Shown: positions 25,319-33,343 of the stretch, piece by piece
How the letters are laid out: every line of letters begins with the position of its first letter
Numbering within the stretch: position 1 is the stretch's first letter
From: UBA4615 sp964399635
GTDB taxonomy: Bacteria > Pseudomonadota > Gammaproteobacteria > Burkholderiales > Burkholderiaceae_E
DNA length: 64,000 nt
Direction of reading: 5' to 3'
Assembly (NCBI GenBank): GCA_964399635.1
Contig: CAYNRU010000043.1
Location: 62,001 to 126,000, forward strand
The notes under the pieces: generated by a model
The model's database searches: none
Told to the model about the DNA's origin: nothing
What the model saw: the letters and a program-made list of their open reading frames with translations, nothing else
Position numbers and translations under genes: made by a program

Positions 25319-26086
25319 ATGCGATACGTCGTCTTCAACCAGAAAGGGGGCGTGGGCAAGTCCACGATCACCTGCAACCTCGCCGCGATCGACGCCGCGC
25401 AGGGCCTGCGCACCCTCGTCGTCGACCTCGACACCCAGGCCAACTCCACCCGCTACCTGCTCGGCGCCGACGCCGACGCGCCTCGGCGCGGCGCGGCCGA
25501 CTTCTTCGAGGAGACCCTCAAGTACGCGCTGCGCCCGCGTGACCCCGCCGACACCATCGCAGGCACGCCCTGGGAGCACCTCGATCTGATGGCGGCCGAC
25601 CCGCGGCTCGAGGAGATGCACGGCAAGCTCGAGTCCCGCTACAAGATCTACAAGCTGCGCGAGGCGCTGGTCGCGCTCGAGGACCGCTACGACCGGATCT
25701 GGATCGACACGCCGCCGGCACTGAACTTCTATACGCGCTCGGCGCTGATCGCCGCGCAGTCCTGCCTGATCCCCTTCGACTGCGACGAGTTCTCGCGCCG
25801 CGCGCTCTACAGCCTGCTCGAGGGCGTGGCCGAGATCCAGGCCGACCACAACCCCGCGCTGGTGGTGGGCGGGATCGTGGTCAACCAGTTCCAGGCACGC
25901 GCGAGCCTGCCCAGGCGCACGGTGCAGGAGCTGATCGACGAGGGCCTGCCGGTGCTGGCGCCCTACCTGAGCTCGAGCGTGCGGATCAAGGAGTCGCACG
26001 AGCTGTCCGTGCCGATGATCCACCTGGATCCGCGGCACAAGCTCACGCAGGAGTTCGTGGCGCTGCACGAGGCGATCACCGGCTGA
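25319..26086 (+). CDS. ParA family ATPase (orphan)
   Basis: A 255-residue deviant-Walker P-loop ATPase of the ParA/MinD group, which drives positioning of DNA or large cell assemblies. The deviant Walker A is KGGVGKST at residues 9-16 and VVDLDTQANSTRYLLG follows at 40-55; WIDTPPALNF is the Walker B region. A short helical insert (MHGKLESRYKIYKLREALVALE) precedes it. No ParB, no parS-like site and no chemotaxis or pilus gene is nearby, so the cargo is unknown. TACACT at 25214-25219 may be the promoter -10. It is convergent with the VIT/VWA gene. Confidence 0.88.
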   Translation: MRYVVFNQKGGVGKSTITCNLAAIDAAQGLRTLVVDLDTQANSTRYLLGADADAPRRGAADFFEETLKYALRPRDPADTIAGTPWEHLDLMAADPRLEEMHGKLESRYKIYKLREALVALEDRYDRIWIDTPPALNFYTRSALIAAQSCLIPFDCDEFSRRALYSLLEGVAEIQADHNPALVVGGIVVNQFQARASLPRRTVQELIDEGLPVLAPYLSSSVRIKESHELSVPMIHLDPRHKLTQEFVALHEAITG

Positions 26087-26133
26087 TGCGGCGCGGCGCG
26101 GGCGACACGCGCCGCCCGCGCCCGCGCCTGCCC

Positions 26134-28512
26134 TCAGTCGTCGTCCCGCGCCATCTCGCCCAGCCGCTCGGCGACGATCCGCATCCCCGCCTCGCGGACC
26201 GACTCGGGCATCGCCGCGACCAGGGTATCGAGCACGGCCATCGCCGATGCGCCGGGCACCGCGTCGTCGCCCGCGCAGGCGGCGAGCCATGCGAGCACCA
26301 GCACCCACGCGCTGCGTGCCGGCACGCCCGCCTGCACGAGCGCGTCGATCGCAGCCTGCACGCCCTCGGGCATCGGCGCCCGGGCCAGGCGGGCCGTCAG
26401 CGCATCGAAGCCGGACGCATCGCGCAGGCCGTCGGCGAGCAGCGCGAGCCACTGCTGCGGGGTGGGACGCGGCGGGGCCGACCGCTCGATATGCGGGAGC
26501 GACGACATCGACATGAGCGTCGAGGGCCCCGCGCCGCGCGCTGACCTCATCAAGGCGGGCCGTGAGCCGGCGCCGCTCGCCGTACTCAGGAGAAACGGTT
26601 CCGACGCCTGCATGCTGTAAAACGTGCGCGAGGGCATGACGTCGCTCACCGACCCGGTGGCGCCCCAGCCGGCCGCGAGCATGTGCTCGACCCGCTGCAG
26701 CGCGGGCTGGTCGGTCGCCTTGTCGGCGCCGACGCGCCGGTGCACGAGGAACAGGTGGGTGTCGTCGGTGACCAGCTGGTGGCGCAGCGCGAGGTCCAGC
26801 GCCCAGCGCTGCGCGCTGGCGCGCTGGCCGCGCCGGCGCCCGATAGCGGCGATGCGCTGCCATGCGGCGATGCGTGGCAGCACGGCGGCGAGCGTGTCGT
26901 GGGTCGCAGCCTGCGCATCGGCATCGGCGGCCGGCGGGGCGAGGCCCGAGGCAGCGTCGGCCAGCGGCGCATGCAACGTCATCGTCGCCATCGTCGGCAT
27001 CGCAGGCGATGCGGCGCCGGAGGGCGGCGGGTCGGCGTCCGGGCCGAGGGCGAACGACAGCCGGGGCGCAAGCGTGGCCGGCACGGTGTCGAAGCCCGCG
27101 AAGACATGGATGGTGTCGCCATCGAACAGGCCCGCGGGCATCCGCGTGGACCAGGCCGGCTCCGCGCCCCAATCGATCGCCAGCTGCGAGGCCCGCGGCA
27201 CGCGCAGCCGCGCGAACATGCGCACCACCGCCGCCTCGATCGCCTCGTCGGGGGCCACCAACTCGCAGGCGCCGCCGGTGGCTTCGGCGAGCTCGCGCAG
27301 CAGCGACTCGGCCGGCGCGCTGCCCACCCCCACCGCGAAGACCCGGTGACCGGACGTCCGGGCCGCCTCCACGATGGGCTGGATCGCCCAGACGTCGCCG
27401 TCGGTGATCAGCAGCACGTCCGCCTGCGGCGCCCCCGGCAAGGCGAAGGTCGAGGTCAGCGCGCCCTCGAGCTCGGTGCCGCCGAGGGTGGCGTCGGTGC
27501 CGGCGACCGCGGCGCGCGCCACCGCTAGCACCGACGGCTCGGCGCGGCGCAGCCCGGCGAAGGTGTGCTGCACCGACGAGCCGAAGCGGCTGAACGAGAA
27601 GCGGTCCGTCCCCCGCAACTCGGCGACCACGCGGGTCAGCGCCCGGCGCGCCGACGCGATGCTGTCGCCGCCCATCGAGCCCGAGCAGTCGACCAGGATC
27701 TTCAGGTCGAGCGAGGCGCGGGTGGCCCCGCCGAGCGACGGGCAGAAGCTCGCGAGCACGACGCAGCCGTCGCCGTCGGGCGCGCGGACGGCCTGGGCGG
27801 TGCCGGCGGACGCGGGCGCGCGCCCGGTGCCCTCGCCGAACGTCAGCACGACATCGCGGTCCAGCCAGCCGCTGCGCGCGAGCCGCGCGACCACGCCGGT
27901 GGCGCTGCGCGACACGGCGATGGCGTGCGTGGGGGACTGGGGCTCGCCATCGGCCAGCGGCCCGTCGATGGCGACCTGCAGCTCGAACGGATAGGCGGCC
28001 GACAGGCTCGCGCCGACCGACTCGTGCCCCGCGATGCCGGCGTCCCGCGCAGGGTCGCCGTAGCGCGGCGCGATCGTCGTGGGGACGGACAGCCGGACGC
28101 GGCCCTGCTCGATGCGCAGCAGCTGCGCATAGCGGATCTCGACGACCGCCTCCTCGCCCGGCTTCAGGTTGCCCAGGCTGGCGGTGTAGAGCTGATCGGA
28201 CGAGCGCTGGACCAGGATCGGCGAATCACCGCCTTCGATGGCCTCCTCGTAGCGGGCCTCGGCCTCGTGCTTCGGCAGCACCGCCCCGGCGAGCCGGCGG
28301 CCGGCGATCTCGACGGCCAGCCCCATCAGCACGCCGCCCCAGGCGAGCGGGAAGGTGTAGACCGTCTCGAGCGTGTCGGGGGTGTCGTTGCGGTAGGCCT
28401 GGCGTACCGTCATCGAGAGCAGCAATCCGCTGATCCGCCCGTGGGCGGTCACGCCCTTCAGGGACATGGCGCGCCCGGTGGTGGCGCAAAGCAGGGCGTG
28501 GGGTTCGGTCAT
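26134..28512 (-). CDS. VIT and VWA domain-containing protein
   Basis: A 792-residue protein with an N-terminal VIT (inter-alpha-trypsin inhibitor) domain, residues about 5-135, marked by YTFPLAWGGVLMGLAVEIAGRR and KHEAEARYEEAIEGGDSPIL, and a von Willebrand A domain, about 265-430. The MIDAS metal site DCSGSMGGDS places Asp275, Ser277 and Ser279; LLITDGDVW is the third loop. The C-terminal 330 residues are helical/low-complexity and unknown. No signal peptide or membrane segment is visible, so a cytosolic role is likely. The MerR-type regulator gene lies 49 bases upstream on the same strand and probably controls it. Function unknown; such proteins often scaffold stress complexes. Confidence 0.85.
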   Translation of the reverse strand: MTEPHALLCATTGRAMSLKGVTAHGRISGLLLSMTVRQAYRNDTPDTLETVYTFPLAWGGVLMGLAVEIAGRRLAGAVLPKHEAEARYEEAIEGGDSPILVQRSSDQLYTASLGNLKPGEEAVVEIRYAQLLRIEQGRVRLSVPTTIAPRYGDPARDAGIAGHESVGASLSAAYPFELQVAIDGPLADGEPQSPTHAIAVSRSATGVVARLARSGWLDRDVVLTFGEGTGRAPASAGTAQAVRAPDGDGCVVLASFCPSLGGATRASLDLKILVDCSGSMGGDSIASARRALTRVVAELRGTDRFSFSRFGSSVQHTFAGLRRAEPSVLAVARAAVAGTDATLGGTELEGALTSTFALPGAPQADVLLITDGDVWAIQPIVEAARTSGHRVFAVGVGSAPAESLLRELAEATGGACELVAPDEAIEAAVVRMFARLRVPRASQLAIDWGAEPAWSTRMPAGLFDGDTIHVFAGFDTVPATLAPRLSFALGPDADPPPSGAASPAMPTMATMTLHAPLADAASGLAPPAADADAQAATHDTLAAVLPRIAAWQRIAAIGRRRGQRASAQRWALDLALRHQLVTDDTHLFLVHRRVGADKATDQPALQRVEHMLAAGWGATGSVSDVMPSRTFYSMQASEPFLLSTASGAGSRPALMRSARGAGPSTLMSMSSLPHIERSAPPRPTPQQWLALLADGLRDASGFDALTARLARAPMPEGVQAAIDALVQAGVPARSAWVLVLAWLAACAGDDAVPGASAMAVLDTLVAAMPESVREAGMRIVAERLGEMARDDD

Positions 28513-28561
28513 CGGCTTGCCTCGGATGAAGGACAAAAGGGGACGCACGGGGGGGCGACGC

Positions 28562-29005
28562 TCAGCCGCGCCCCTCGCTCCGGATGCGCTCGAGCGCTTC
28601 TGACACCTGCGCGAACAGCCTGCGGACCTGCTCGGGCGACAGCCCCGCGCGGCCCGGCTCCACCTGCAGCTCCACGCCGTCGGCCAGCACCAGGTGGCTC
28701 CAGACCTCGACCGTGCCGGCGCCGCGGGGGCGCACCGGCACTGCCGCCGGCGCGCCGGACAGCACCTCCCGGATGCGCTCGAGCGAGATGCCGGCATCGG
28801 CCAGCTGGCGGATCCGCAGCAGGGTGTCCAGGTGCGGCCCGAGGTAGCGCGCCGCGCGGGTCTCGCCCTCGGGCGGATCGAGCAGGCCGATCTGGATGTA
28901 GTAGCGGACCGTGCGCCGCGGCACGCCCGCGAGCGTGGCGAGCTCGTCGAGCGTGAAGCTGCGGTCGGGGCCGGCGGACGTGTCGGGGAAGGTGGGCTCG
29001 CTCAT
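28562..29005 (-). CDS. MerR family transcriptional regulator
   Basis: A 147-residue regulator with an N-terminal MerR winged helix, SFTLDELATLAGVPRRTVRYYIQIGLLDPPEG (residues 16-46), and the second helix pair RYLGPHLDTLLRIRQLADAGISLERIREVL. The C-terminal part is a coiled helix (LSPEQVRRLFAQVSEALERI) without the cysteines of metal sensors, so the signal is unknown. Its promoter region is a conspicuous AT-rich patch with an inverted repeat between -35 and -10, suggesting autoregulation. It lies just upstream of the VIT/VWA gene and is divergent from the RHH-regulator/depolymerase pair. Confidence 0.85.
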   Translation of the reverse strand: MSEPTFPDTSAGPDRSFTLDELATLAGVPRRTVRYYIQIGLLDPPEGETRAARYLGPHLDTLLRIRQLADAGISLERIREVLSGAPAAVPVRPRGAGTVEVWSHLVLADGVELQVEPGRAGLSPEQVRRLFAQVSEALERIRSEGRG

Positions 29006-29028
29006 GGGTGGACGCTTGGTGTGATCTC

Positions 29029-29056
29029 ACTATACCAGTATTACTGTATTAAACAA
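29029..29056 (-). promoter_or_regulatory. Promoter and operator of the MerR-type gene
   Basis: On the minus strand TTGTTT (29056-29051) and TATAGT (29034-29029) form -35 and -10 elements with a 16-base spacer. The spacer contains the 11-base palindrome CAGTATTACTG at 29036-29046, the usual place of a MerR operator. The whole patch is far more AT-rich than its surroundings. Confidence 0.5.
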
Positions 29057-29124
29057 GTGTCTTAATGAAGATGGCGTCCGCGCCGACGCGGACGGGGTGA
29101 GGCGTGATCGCTCGCTCATCCCCG

Positions 29125-29153
29125 TTTACCATCCACCTGGATGGTGATAGGAT
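29125..29153 (+). promoter_or_regulatory. Promoter with operator palindrome, upstream of the RHH regulator gene
   Basis: TTTACC at 29125-29130 and TAGGAT at 29148-29153 are separated by 17 bases. A perfect inverted repeat with 7-base arms, ACCATCC-ACCT-GGATGGT (29128-29145), overlaps the -35 and fills the spacer. This is where a ribbon-helix-helix autorepressor could bind. The predicted transcription start falls at or next to the ATG at 29160, so the mRNA may be leaderless. Confidence 0.5.
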
Positions 29154-29159
29154 GGCTCC

Positions 29160-29585
29160 ATGCCCTCCCCTCCCATCGCAGCCCAGGCGCGGCCCAAGGC
29201 GCCCGACTCAGAGAAGATCACGATCAACCTCGGGTTCATCGACCTCGGCCAGATCGACCTGCTGGTCGCCGAGGGCTTCTACGGCCATCGCAGCGACTTC
29301 ATCCGGACAGCCATCCGCAACCAGCTCGCCAACCACGCCGACGCGGTGAGGCAGGTGGTCGCCCGGAAGATGCTGGTGCTCGGCCTGCATCACTTCACCG
29401 CCGACAGCCTGCGTGCGGTGCAGGCCGCCGGCCAGTCCCTGCGGGTCCGCGTCCTCGGCCTGGCCACCATCGCCGACGACGTCACCCCCGACCTGGCCCT
29501 GGCCGCCATCGACTCGATCGAGGTGCTCGGCGCGCTGCACGCGAGCCCGGCGGTCAAGGCCGCGCTGGCCGCCCGGCTGCGCTGA
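29160..29585 (+). CDS. Ribbon-helix-helix (CopG-type) regulator-like protein
   Basis: A 141-residue protein whose N-terminal half matches the ribbon-helix-helix fold: KITINLGFIDLGQIDLLVAEGFYGHRSDFIRTAIRNQL, with the DNA-contacting beta strand ITINLGF and the helix-turn-helix pair after it. The C-terminal half, from about residue 62, has a beta-rich repeat-like composition (VLGLHHFTADSLRAVQAAGQSLRVRVLGLATIADD) with no family I can name. No ribosome site precedes the ATG. The following PHA depolymerase gene starts 42 bases downstream on the same strand, so control of polyhydroxyalkanoate breakdown is likely (inference). Confidence 0.78.
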   Translation: MPSPPIAAQARPKAPDSEKITINLGFIDLGQIDLLVAEGFYGHRSDFIRTAIRNQLANHADAVRQVVARKMLVLGLHHFTADSLRAVQAAGQSLRVRVLGLATIADDVTPDLALAAIDSIEVLGALHASPAVKAALAARLR

Positions 29586-29627
29586 CGCGCGCACCGCGCG
29601 GCCCGGCCGCCCCCCCACGAGGACTCC

Positions 29628-30755
29628 ATGAACGACGCCTTCCAGGCCCTGATGCACCGCGCCACCAGCCTCACCCGCGAGGGCCGGCTGGGCGAAGCCA
29701 CCGAGGCGATCCAGCGCGCGCTGCGCGGCGCGAGCGGCGCAGCCATGCGGGACGCCGGCCCGGCCCCGCCGTACGACGTCCTCGACCGCTGCATCGTCGA
29801 GGCCGGCCCGGCCCCGCTGCACGACGTCCTGGACGGCTGCATCGTCGAGGTCGACCCGCCCCCGCGACCCGCCGCCCGGCGGCCCGATGCCCGCGCCGAC
29901 GCCGCCGCGACGCCCCGCGGCGAGGTCCGGTCGGGCACGCACGCGCACGGCACGATGTCGCGCGACTACCGCCTCTACGTGCCGCCCGGGCCGCTCGCGG
30001 CGCCACGCCCGCTGGTCGTGATGCTGCACGGCTGCACGCAGGACCCCGCCGACTTCGCGGCCGGCACCGGCATGGACGAGCACGCCCTCGAGCAGGGCTT
30101 CTTCGTGCTGTACCCGGCACAGTCGCGGCGGGCCAACCCGCAGCGCTGCTGGAACTGGTTCAAGCACACCCACCAGCGGCCCGGCCGCGGCGAGCCGGGC
30201 CTGATCGCGTCGATGACCCGCGCGGTGATCCGCGAGCACGGCCTCGACCCAGGCCGCGTCTACGTGGCCGGCCTGTCGGCGGGCGGGGCGATGGCCGCGA
30301 TCGTCGCGGCGGCCCATCCTGAAGTCTTCCGCGCGGTCGGCGTGCACTCGGGGCTGGCACCGGGCGCGGCGGGCAGCCTGCCCGAGGCGCTGTCGGCGAT
30401 GCAGGGCGGCGGCGCGCCCCCCGGGCAGCAGCGCCTGATGGTGCCCGCCATCGTGTTCCACGGCGACCACGACCAGACGGTGCATCCGTCCAACGGCGAG
30501 CGGGTGATCGAGGCGGCGACGACAGGCGGCGGCGCACCGCGCATCGAGCGCGGCAGTACGCCGCAGGGGCGCGCCTTCACGCGCACGATCCACCCCGGCG
30601 CCGACGGCCGCGCCGACGCCGAGCACTGGGTGGTGCACGGCGCGGGCCACGCCTGGTCGGGCGGGCGCAGCGCCGGGTCGTACACCGACGCGAGCGGCCC
30701 GGACGCCACCGCCGAGATGCTGCGCTTCTTCTTCGAGCAGCCCGCCGCGCGCTGA
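29628..30755 (+). CDS. PHB depolymerase family esterase
   Basis: A 375-residue alpha/beta-hydrolase of the short-chain-length PHA depolymerase/feruloyl esterase (type 1 catalytic domain) group. The lipase box GLSAGG puts the nucleophile at Ser217; the oxyanion region is LVVMLHGCTQDPADFAAGTGMDEHA and the late HGAGHAWSGG carries the catalytic histidine. CWNWFKHTHQRPGRGEPGLI is diagnostic. The first 40 residues form a helical segment (LTREGRLGEATEAIQRAL), and residues 43-74 are two copies of a 16-residue repeat. No signal peptide is present, so an intracellular enzyme is likely. It is convergent with the host-attachment-type gene, with 7 bases between stops. Confidence 0.88.
   Translation: MNDAFQALMHRATSLTREGRLGEATEAIQRALRGASGAAMRDAGPAPPYDVLDRCIVEAGPAPLHDVLDGCIVEVDPPPRPAARRPDARADAAATPRGEVRSGTHAHGTMSRDYRLYVPPGPLAAPRPLVVMLHGCTQDPADFAAGTGMDEHALEQGFFVLYPAQSRRANPQRCWNWFKHTHQRPGRGEPGLIASMTRAVIREHGLDPGRVYVAGLSAGGAMAAIVAAAHPEVFRAVGVHSGLAPGAAGSLPEALSAMQGGGAPPGQQRLMVPAIVFHGDHDQTVHPSNGERVIEAATTGGGAPRIERGSTPQGRAFTRTIHPGADGRADAEHWVVHGAGHAWSGGRSAGSYTDASGPDATAEMLRFFFEQPAAR
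29754..29849 (+). repeat. In-frame 48-bp tandem duplication in the depolymerase gene
   Basis: Bases 29754-29801 and 29802-29849 are tandem copies matching at 44 of 48 positions. They encode AGPAPPYDVLDRCIVE and AGPAPLHDVLDGCIVE (residues 43-58 and 59-74), each with one cysteine. The repeat lies in the linker before the catalytic domain. Confidence 0.9.
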
Positions 30756-30762
30756 GCGGGGG

Positions 30763-31209
30763 TCAGGCGCCGATGCGCACCGCACCGATCCGCTGCGCGA
30801 GCTCGTCGTCGCGCAGGGTGGTGTAGTCGGCCGGCACCACGCGCAGCACGGCCTTGCGGGTGCGTTCGCCCAGGCTGGCCTGCAGGTGCCCGAGGAAGGG
30901 GTTCGAGGCGATCAGCACGATCCCCGCGCACTCGCCGCGGGCCACGCCGGCGTCGAGCAGCGCGGCCACCTCGTGGGCGAAGCGCTCGCGCTCGCGCTCA
31001 CGCACGCCGGTCTTCGGGTCGAAGGCCGCGCCGCCCGGCCCCCTGCCCGGCCCGGTCGAATGCCCCGGCCGGTCGTCGCCGAGCTCGGTGCCCTTGAGGC
31101 GGCTGGCCGGATGCACCAGGTCGGCACGGTGCGCATAGACGCCGTGCCCCCCGTTCTCCTCGAGCACGCGCGCCCGCGACGCGTTCGCCACCACCAGCCA
31201 GTTCTTCAT
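30763..31209 (-). CDS. Host attachment protein family (baeRF-like)
   Basis: A 148-residue protein of the family annotated as required for attachment to host cells, which belongs to the bacterial archaeo-eukaryotic release-factor-like fold. The N-terminal MKNWLVVANASRARVLEENG, the loop ASRLKGTELGDDRPGHST and the basic FAHEVAALLDAGVARGECAGIVLIASNPFLGHLQASLG helix-strand are the family pattern. Its true role is unproven; the name comes from plant-associated bacteria. ATG at 31209 is preceded by a GGCGGCGG stretch. It ends 7 bases from the PHA depolymerase stop (convergent). Confidence 0.82.
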   Translation of the reverse strand: MKNWLVVANASRARVLEENGGHGVYAHRADLVHPASRLKGTELGDDRPGHSTGPGRGPGGAAFDPKTGVRERERERFAHEVAALLDAGVARGECAGIVLIASNPFLGHLQASLGERTRKAVLRVVPADYTTLRDDELAQRIGAVRIGA

Positions 31210-31420
31210 CGCCGCCGCCTCCCGTGCCGGCCGCCCGGACGGGCGTCCTGCCCCCGACTCTAGGTGGCCGCGCCCACCGCGCATTGACCTTGCGCAAACC
31301 GCGCTCGCGTACGGCGGGCTCGGCCGCGGCCTGCGGCCGCCGAGGTGGGCCGCCGGGGCGGGCCGCCACGTAGAATCGGTCGCAGGCGGGCGCCGCCTGC
31401 CGCCCCGCCATACCGGCCTC

Positions 31421-32260
31421 ATGCCCGCCACCGCCTCCGACGCGACCCTGCCCGCCGTCCGCACGCTGCCCGCCGCGCGGCCCTTCGCGTGGCTGGCCCG
31501 CGGCGCGCGCGACCTGGCGGGCGCCGGCTGGGTCAGCCTCGCGCACGGCGTCGTGCTGGCCGCCTGCGGCGCGGCCATCGTCGCCCTCGCGCATGACCGG
31601 TTCTGGCTGCTCGCCGGCGCGCTGTCGGGCTTCCTGGTGGTCGCGCCGGTGCTCGCCACCAGCCTGTACGCGCTCAGCCGGGCGCTCGAGCGCGGCGAGC
31701 CCGCCTCGGTCGCGGTGGTGGTCCGGACCTGGACCGGCTGGCAGCGCGGCGCCGACCGGCTCGGCAACGACTACTGGTGCCTGGTGCAGTTCGGCGCGCT
31801 GCTCGCGCTCGCGGCCACCGGCTGGGTGCTCACCTCGGCCGCGCTGATCACGCTGCTCGCGCCGGTGCCGGTGGCCACGCCGCTCGACTTCCTGCGCCAC
31901 GTCGTGCTCGCCCCGCGCGGCATGCTGTTCGAGCTGTGGCTGGCGCTGGGCGGCGTCCTCGCCGCGCCGATCTTCGCCTCGAGCGTGGTGTCGATGCCGC
32001 TGTTGCTCGACCGGCGCATCACGCTCTGGCGGGCCGTGCGCACCAGCTGGCGCGCGGTGGCGGCCAACCCGGGCGCCGCGGCCCTTTGGGCCGCGCTGGT
32101 GTTCCTGCTGACGCTGCTCGGGCTCGCGACCGCGATGCTGGGCCTGGTCGTGCTGATGCCGCTGCTCGGCCACGCGAGCTGGCATGCCTACCGCGACCTG
32201 GTCGACGCCTCCGCGCTGGCGCTGCGCGACGCGCCGCCGGACCGCGCGGCCGGCCGCTGA
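31421..32260 (+). CDS. DUF2189 domain-containing membrane protein
   Basis: A 279-residue integral membrane protein of the DUF2189 family, with about six hydrophobic segments (residues 40-60, 65-85, 120-150, 170-190, 215-240 and beyond). The N-terminal ARPFAWLARGARDLAGAGWVSLAHGVVLA and the ESxxxM-like loop FASSVVSMPLLLDRRITLWRAVRTSWRAVAANP are family-specific. The function is unknown; members often sit beside cytochrome oxidase or small membrane genes. The stop overlaps the ATG of the DUF2788 gene (TGATG), a likely translational coupling. Confidence 0.87.
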   Translation: MPATASDATLPAVRTLPAARPFAWLARGARDLAGAGWVSLAHGVVLAACGAAIVALAHDRFWLLAGALSGFLVVAPVLATSLYALSRALERGEPASVAVVVRTWTGWQRGADRLGNDYWCLVQFGALLALAATGWVLTSAALITLLAPVPVATPLDFLRHVVLAPRGMLFELWLALGGVLAAPIFASSVVSMPLLLDRRITLWRAVRTSWRAVAANPGAAALWAALVFLLTLLGLATAMLGLVVLMPLLGHASWHAYRDLVDASALALRDAPPDRAAGR

Positions 32261-32469
32261 TGTTCGGCTTCACCGAGGCGCAGATCTCGGGCTTCGGGCT
32301 CACCTTCGGGGTGGGCGCCTTCATGCTCTACATGCTGTTCATCATCGCGCAGCTCGCGCGCGAGTCGAAGGCCGGACGCTTCGGCACCTTCGTGCTGTTC
32401 CTGGGGCTGGCGTTCGGCATGGTGGGCTTCGTGGCCAAGCTGCTGATCCAGTGGATGATCGAGCGCTGA
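32260..32469 (+). CDS. DUF2788 domain-containing small membrane protein
   Basis: A 69-residue protein with the whole DUF2788 pattern: MFGFTEAQISGFGLTFGVGAFMLYMLFIIAQLARESKAGRFGTFVLFLGLAFGMVGFVAKLLI, giving two membrane helices joined by the basic loop ARESKAGRFGT. The family is confined mainly to beta- and gammaproteobacteria and has no known function. Its ATG overlaps the DUF2189 stop by one base, so the two membrane proteins are probably made together. This supports the betaproteobacterial assignment. Confidence 0.9.
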   Translation: MFGFTEAQISGFGLTFGVGAFMLYMLFIIAQLARESKAGRFGTFVLFLGLAFGMVGFVAKLLIQWMIER

Positions 32470-32584
32470 CGCGCGCGGCCCGGGGCGGGACGGCCGGCAC
32501 CCGGTACAGTGACGCACCGCAGCCTGGGTGCGCTGCAAGGCCGCGGCGTCCGCGCCGACCCAGCCTCTCCTCCGAGGAATCCCG

Positions 32585-33265
32585 ATGACCGGTCCGACCC
32601 CTTCCCGCCCGCGCCCGCCGTCCGTCGCAGGCCCTGCGCTCGCGCGCATCGCGGCGCGCGCCTGGCGCGCGCTCGGCGTGGCGCTCGTGTTCGCCGTCGC
32701 AGCCGCACCCGCCGCGGCTCAGTCGGCGGCCGCACCCGCCGCGACCGCCCGCGCGACCTTCGCCGGAGGCTGCTTCTGGTGCGTCGAGGCGGATTTCGAC
32801 AAGGTGCCCGGCGTGCTGTCGACCACCTCGGGCTACATGGGCGGCACGGTCGCCCGGCCCACCTACGAACAGGTGTCGACCAACAAGACCGGGCATGCCG
32901 AGGTCGTCGAGATCGTGTTCGACCCCGCCAAGGTCAGCTACGAGACCCTGCTCGCGACCTTCTGGCGCAGCATCGACCCGACCACCCGGGACGCCCAGTT
33001 CTGCGACGTCGGGTCGCCCTACCGCAGCGCGATCTTCACGCACGACGCCGCGCAGCTCGCGGCCGCCAAGCGCTCGCTTGCCGAGCTCGAGAAGACGAAG
33101 CCCTTCAAGGACCCGATCGTCACGCAGATCCAGGCCGCCGACACGTTCTGGCGCGCCGAGGACTACCACCAGGACTACTACAAGAAGAATCCGGTGCGCT
33201 ACGGCTACTACCGCAGCGCCTGCGGACGCGACGCACGCCTCGCGCAGCTCTGGGGCAAGCCCTAG
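32585..33265 (+). CDS. msrA: Peptide-methionine (S)-S-oxide reductase MsrA, exported
   Basis: A 226-residue MsrA that repairs methionine S-sulfoxide in proteins. The catalytic motif GCFWC puts the nucleophile at Cys63; CVEADFDKVPGVLSTTSGYMGG, TGHAEVVEIVFDP and DAQFCDVGSPYRSAIF follow in the usual order, and AEDYHQDYYKKNP ends the core. Residues 25-46 form a hydrophobic signal segment ending AAAQS, unlike cytoplasmic MsrA, so a periplasmic enzyme is expected. The resolving cysteine may be Cys near the C-terminus (SACGRD). GAGGAATC upstream fits a ribosome site for the ATG at 32585. It stands alone before the next run of genes. Confidence 0.93.
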   Translation: MTGPTPSRPRPPSVAGPALARIAARAWRALGVALVFAVAAAPAAAQSAAAPAATARATFAGGCFWCVEADFDKVPGVLSTTSGYMGGTVARPTYEQVSTNKTGHAEVVEIVFDPAKVSYETLLATFWRSIDPTTRDAQFCDVGSPYRSAIFTHDAAQLAAAKRSLAELEKTKPFKDPIVTQIQAADTFWRAEDYHQDYYKKNPVRYGYYRSACGRDARLAQLWGKP

Positions 33266-33343
33266 GCGCGAGTTGCCTGAGGCGGGCAAAATGAGCCGCG
33301 CCGGCGCATCGTCGGCGCATCCGACCGGACCGCCCGCTCGTCC

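Noticed and set aside
26134..28797. Longer start for the VIT/VWA protein at 28797
   Set aside because: The extra 95 codons overlap the MerR gene out of frame and are Arg/Ala-rich; the VIT domain begins after the ATG at 28512.
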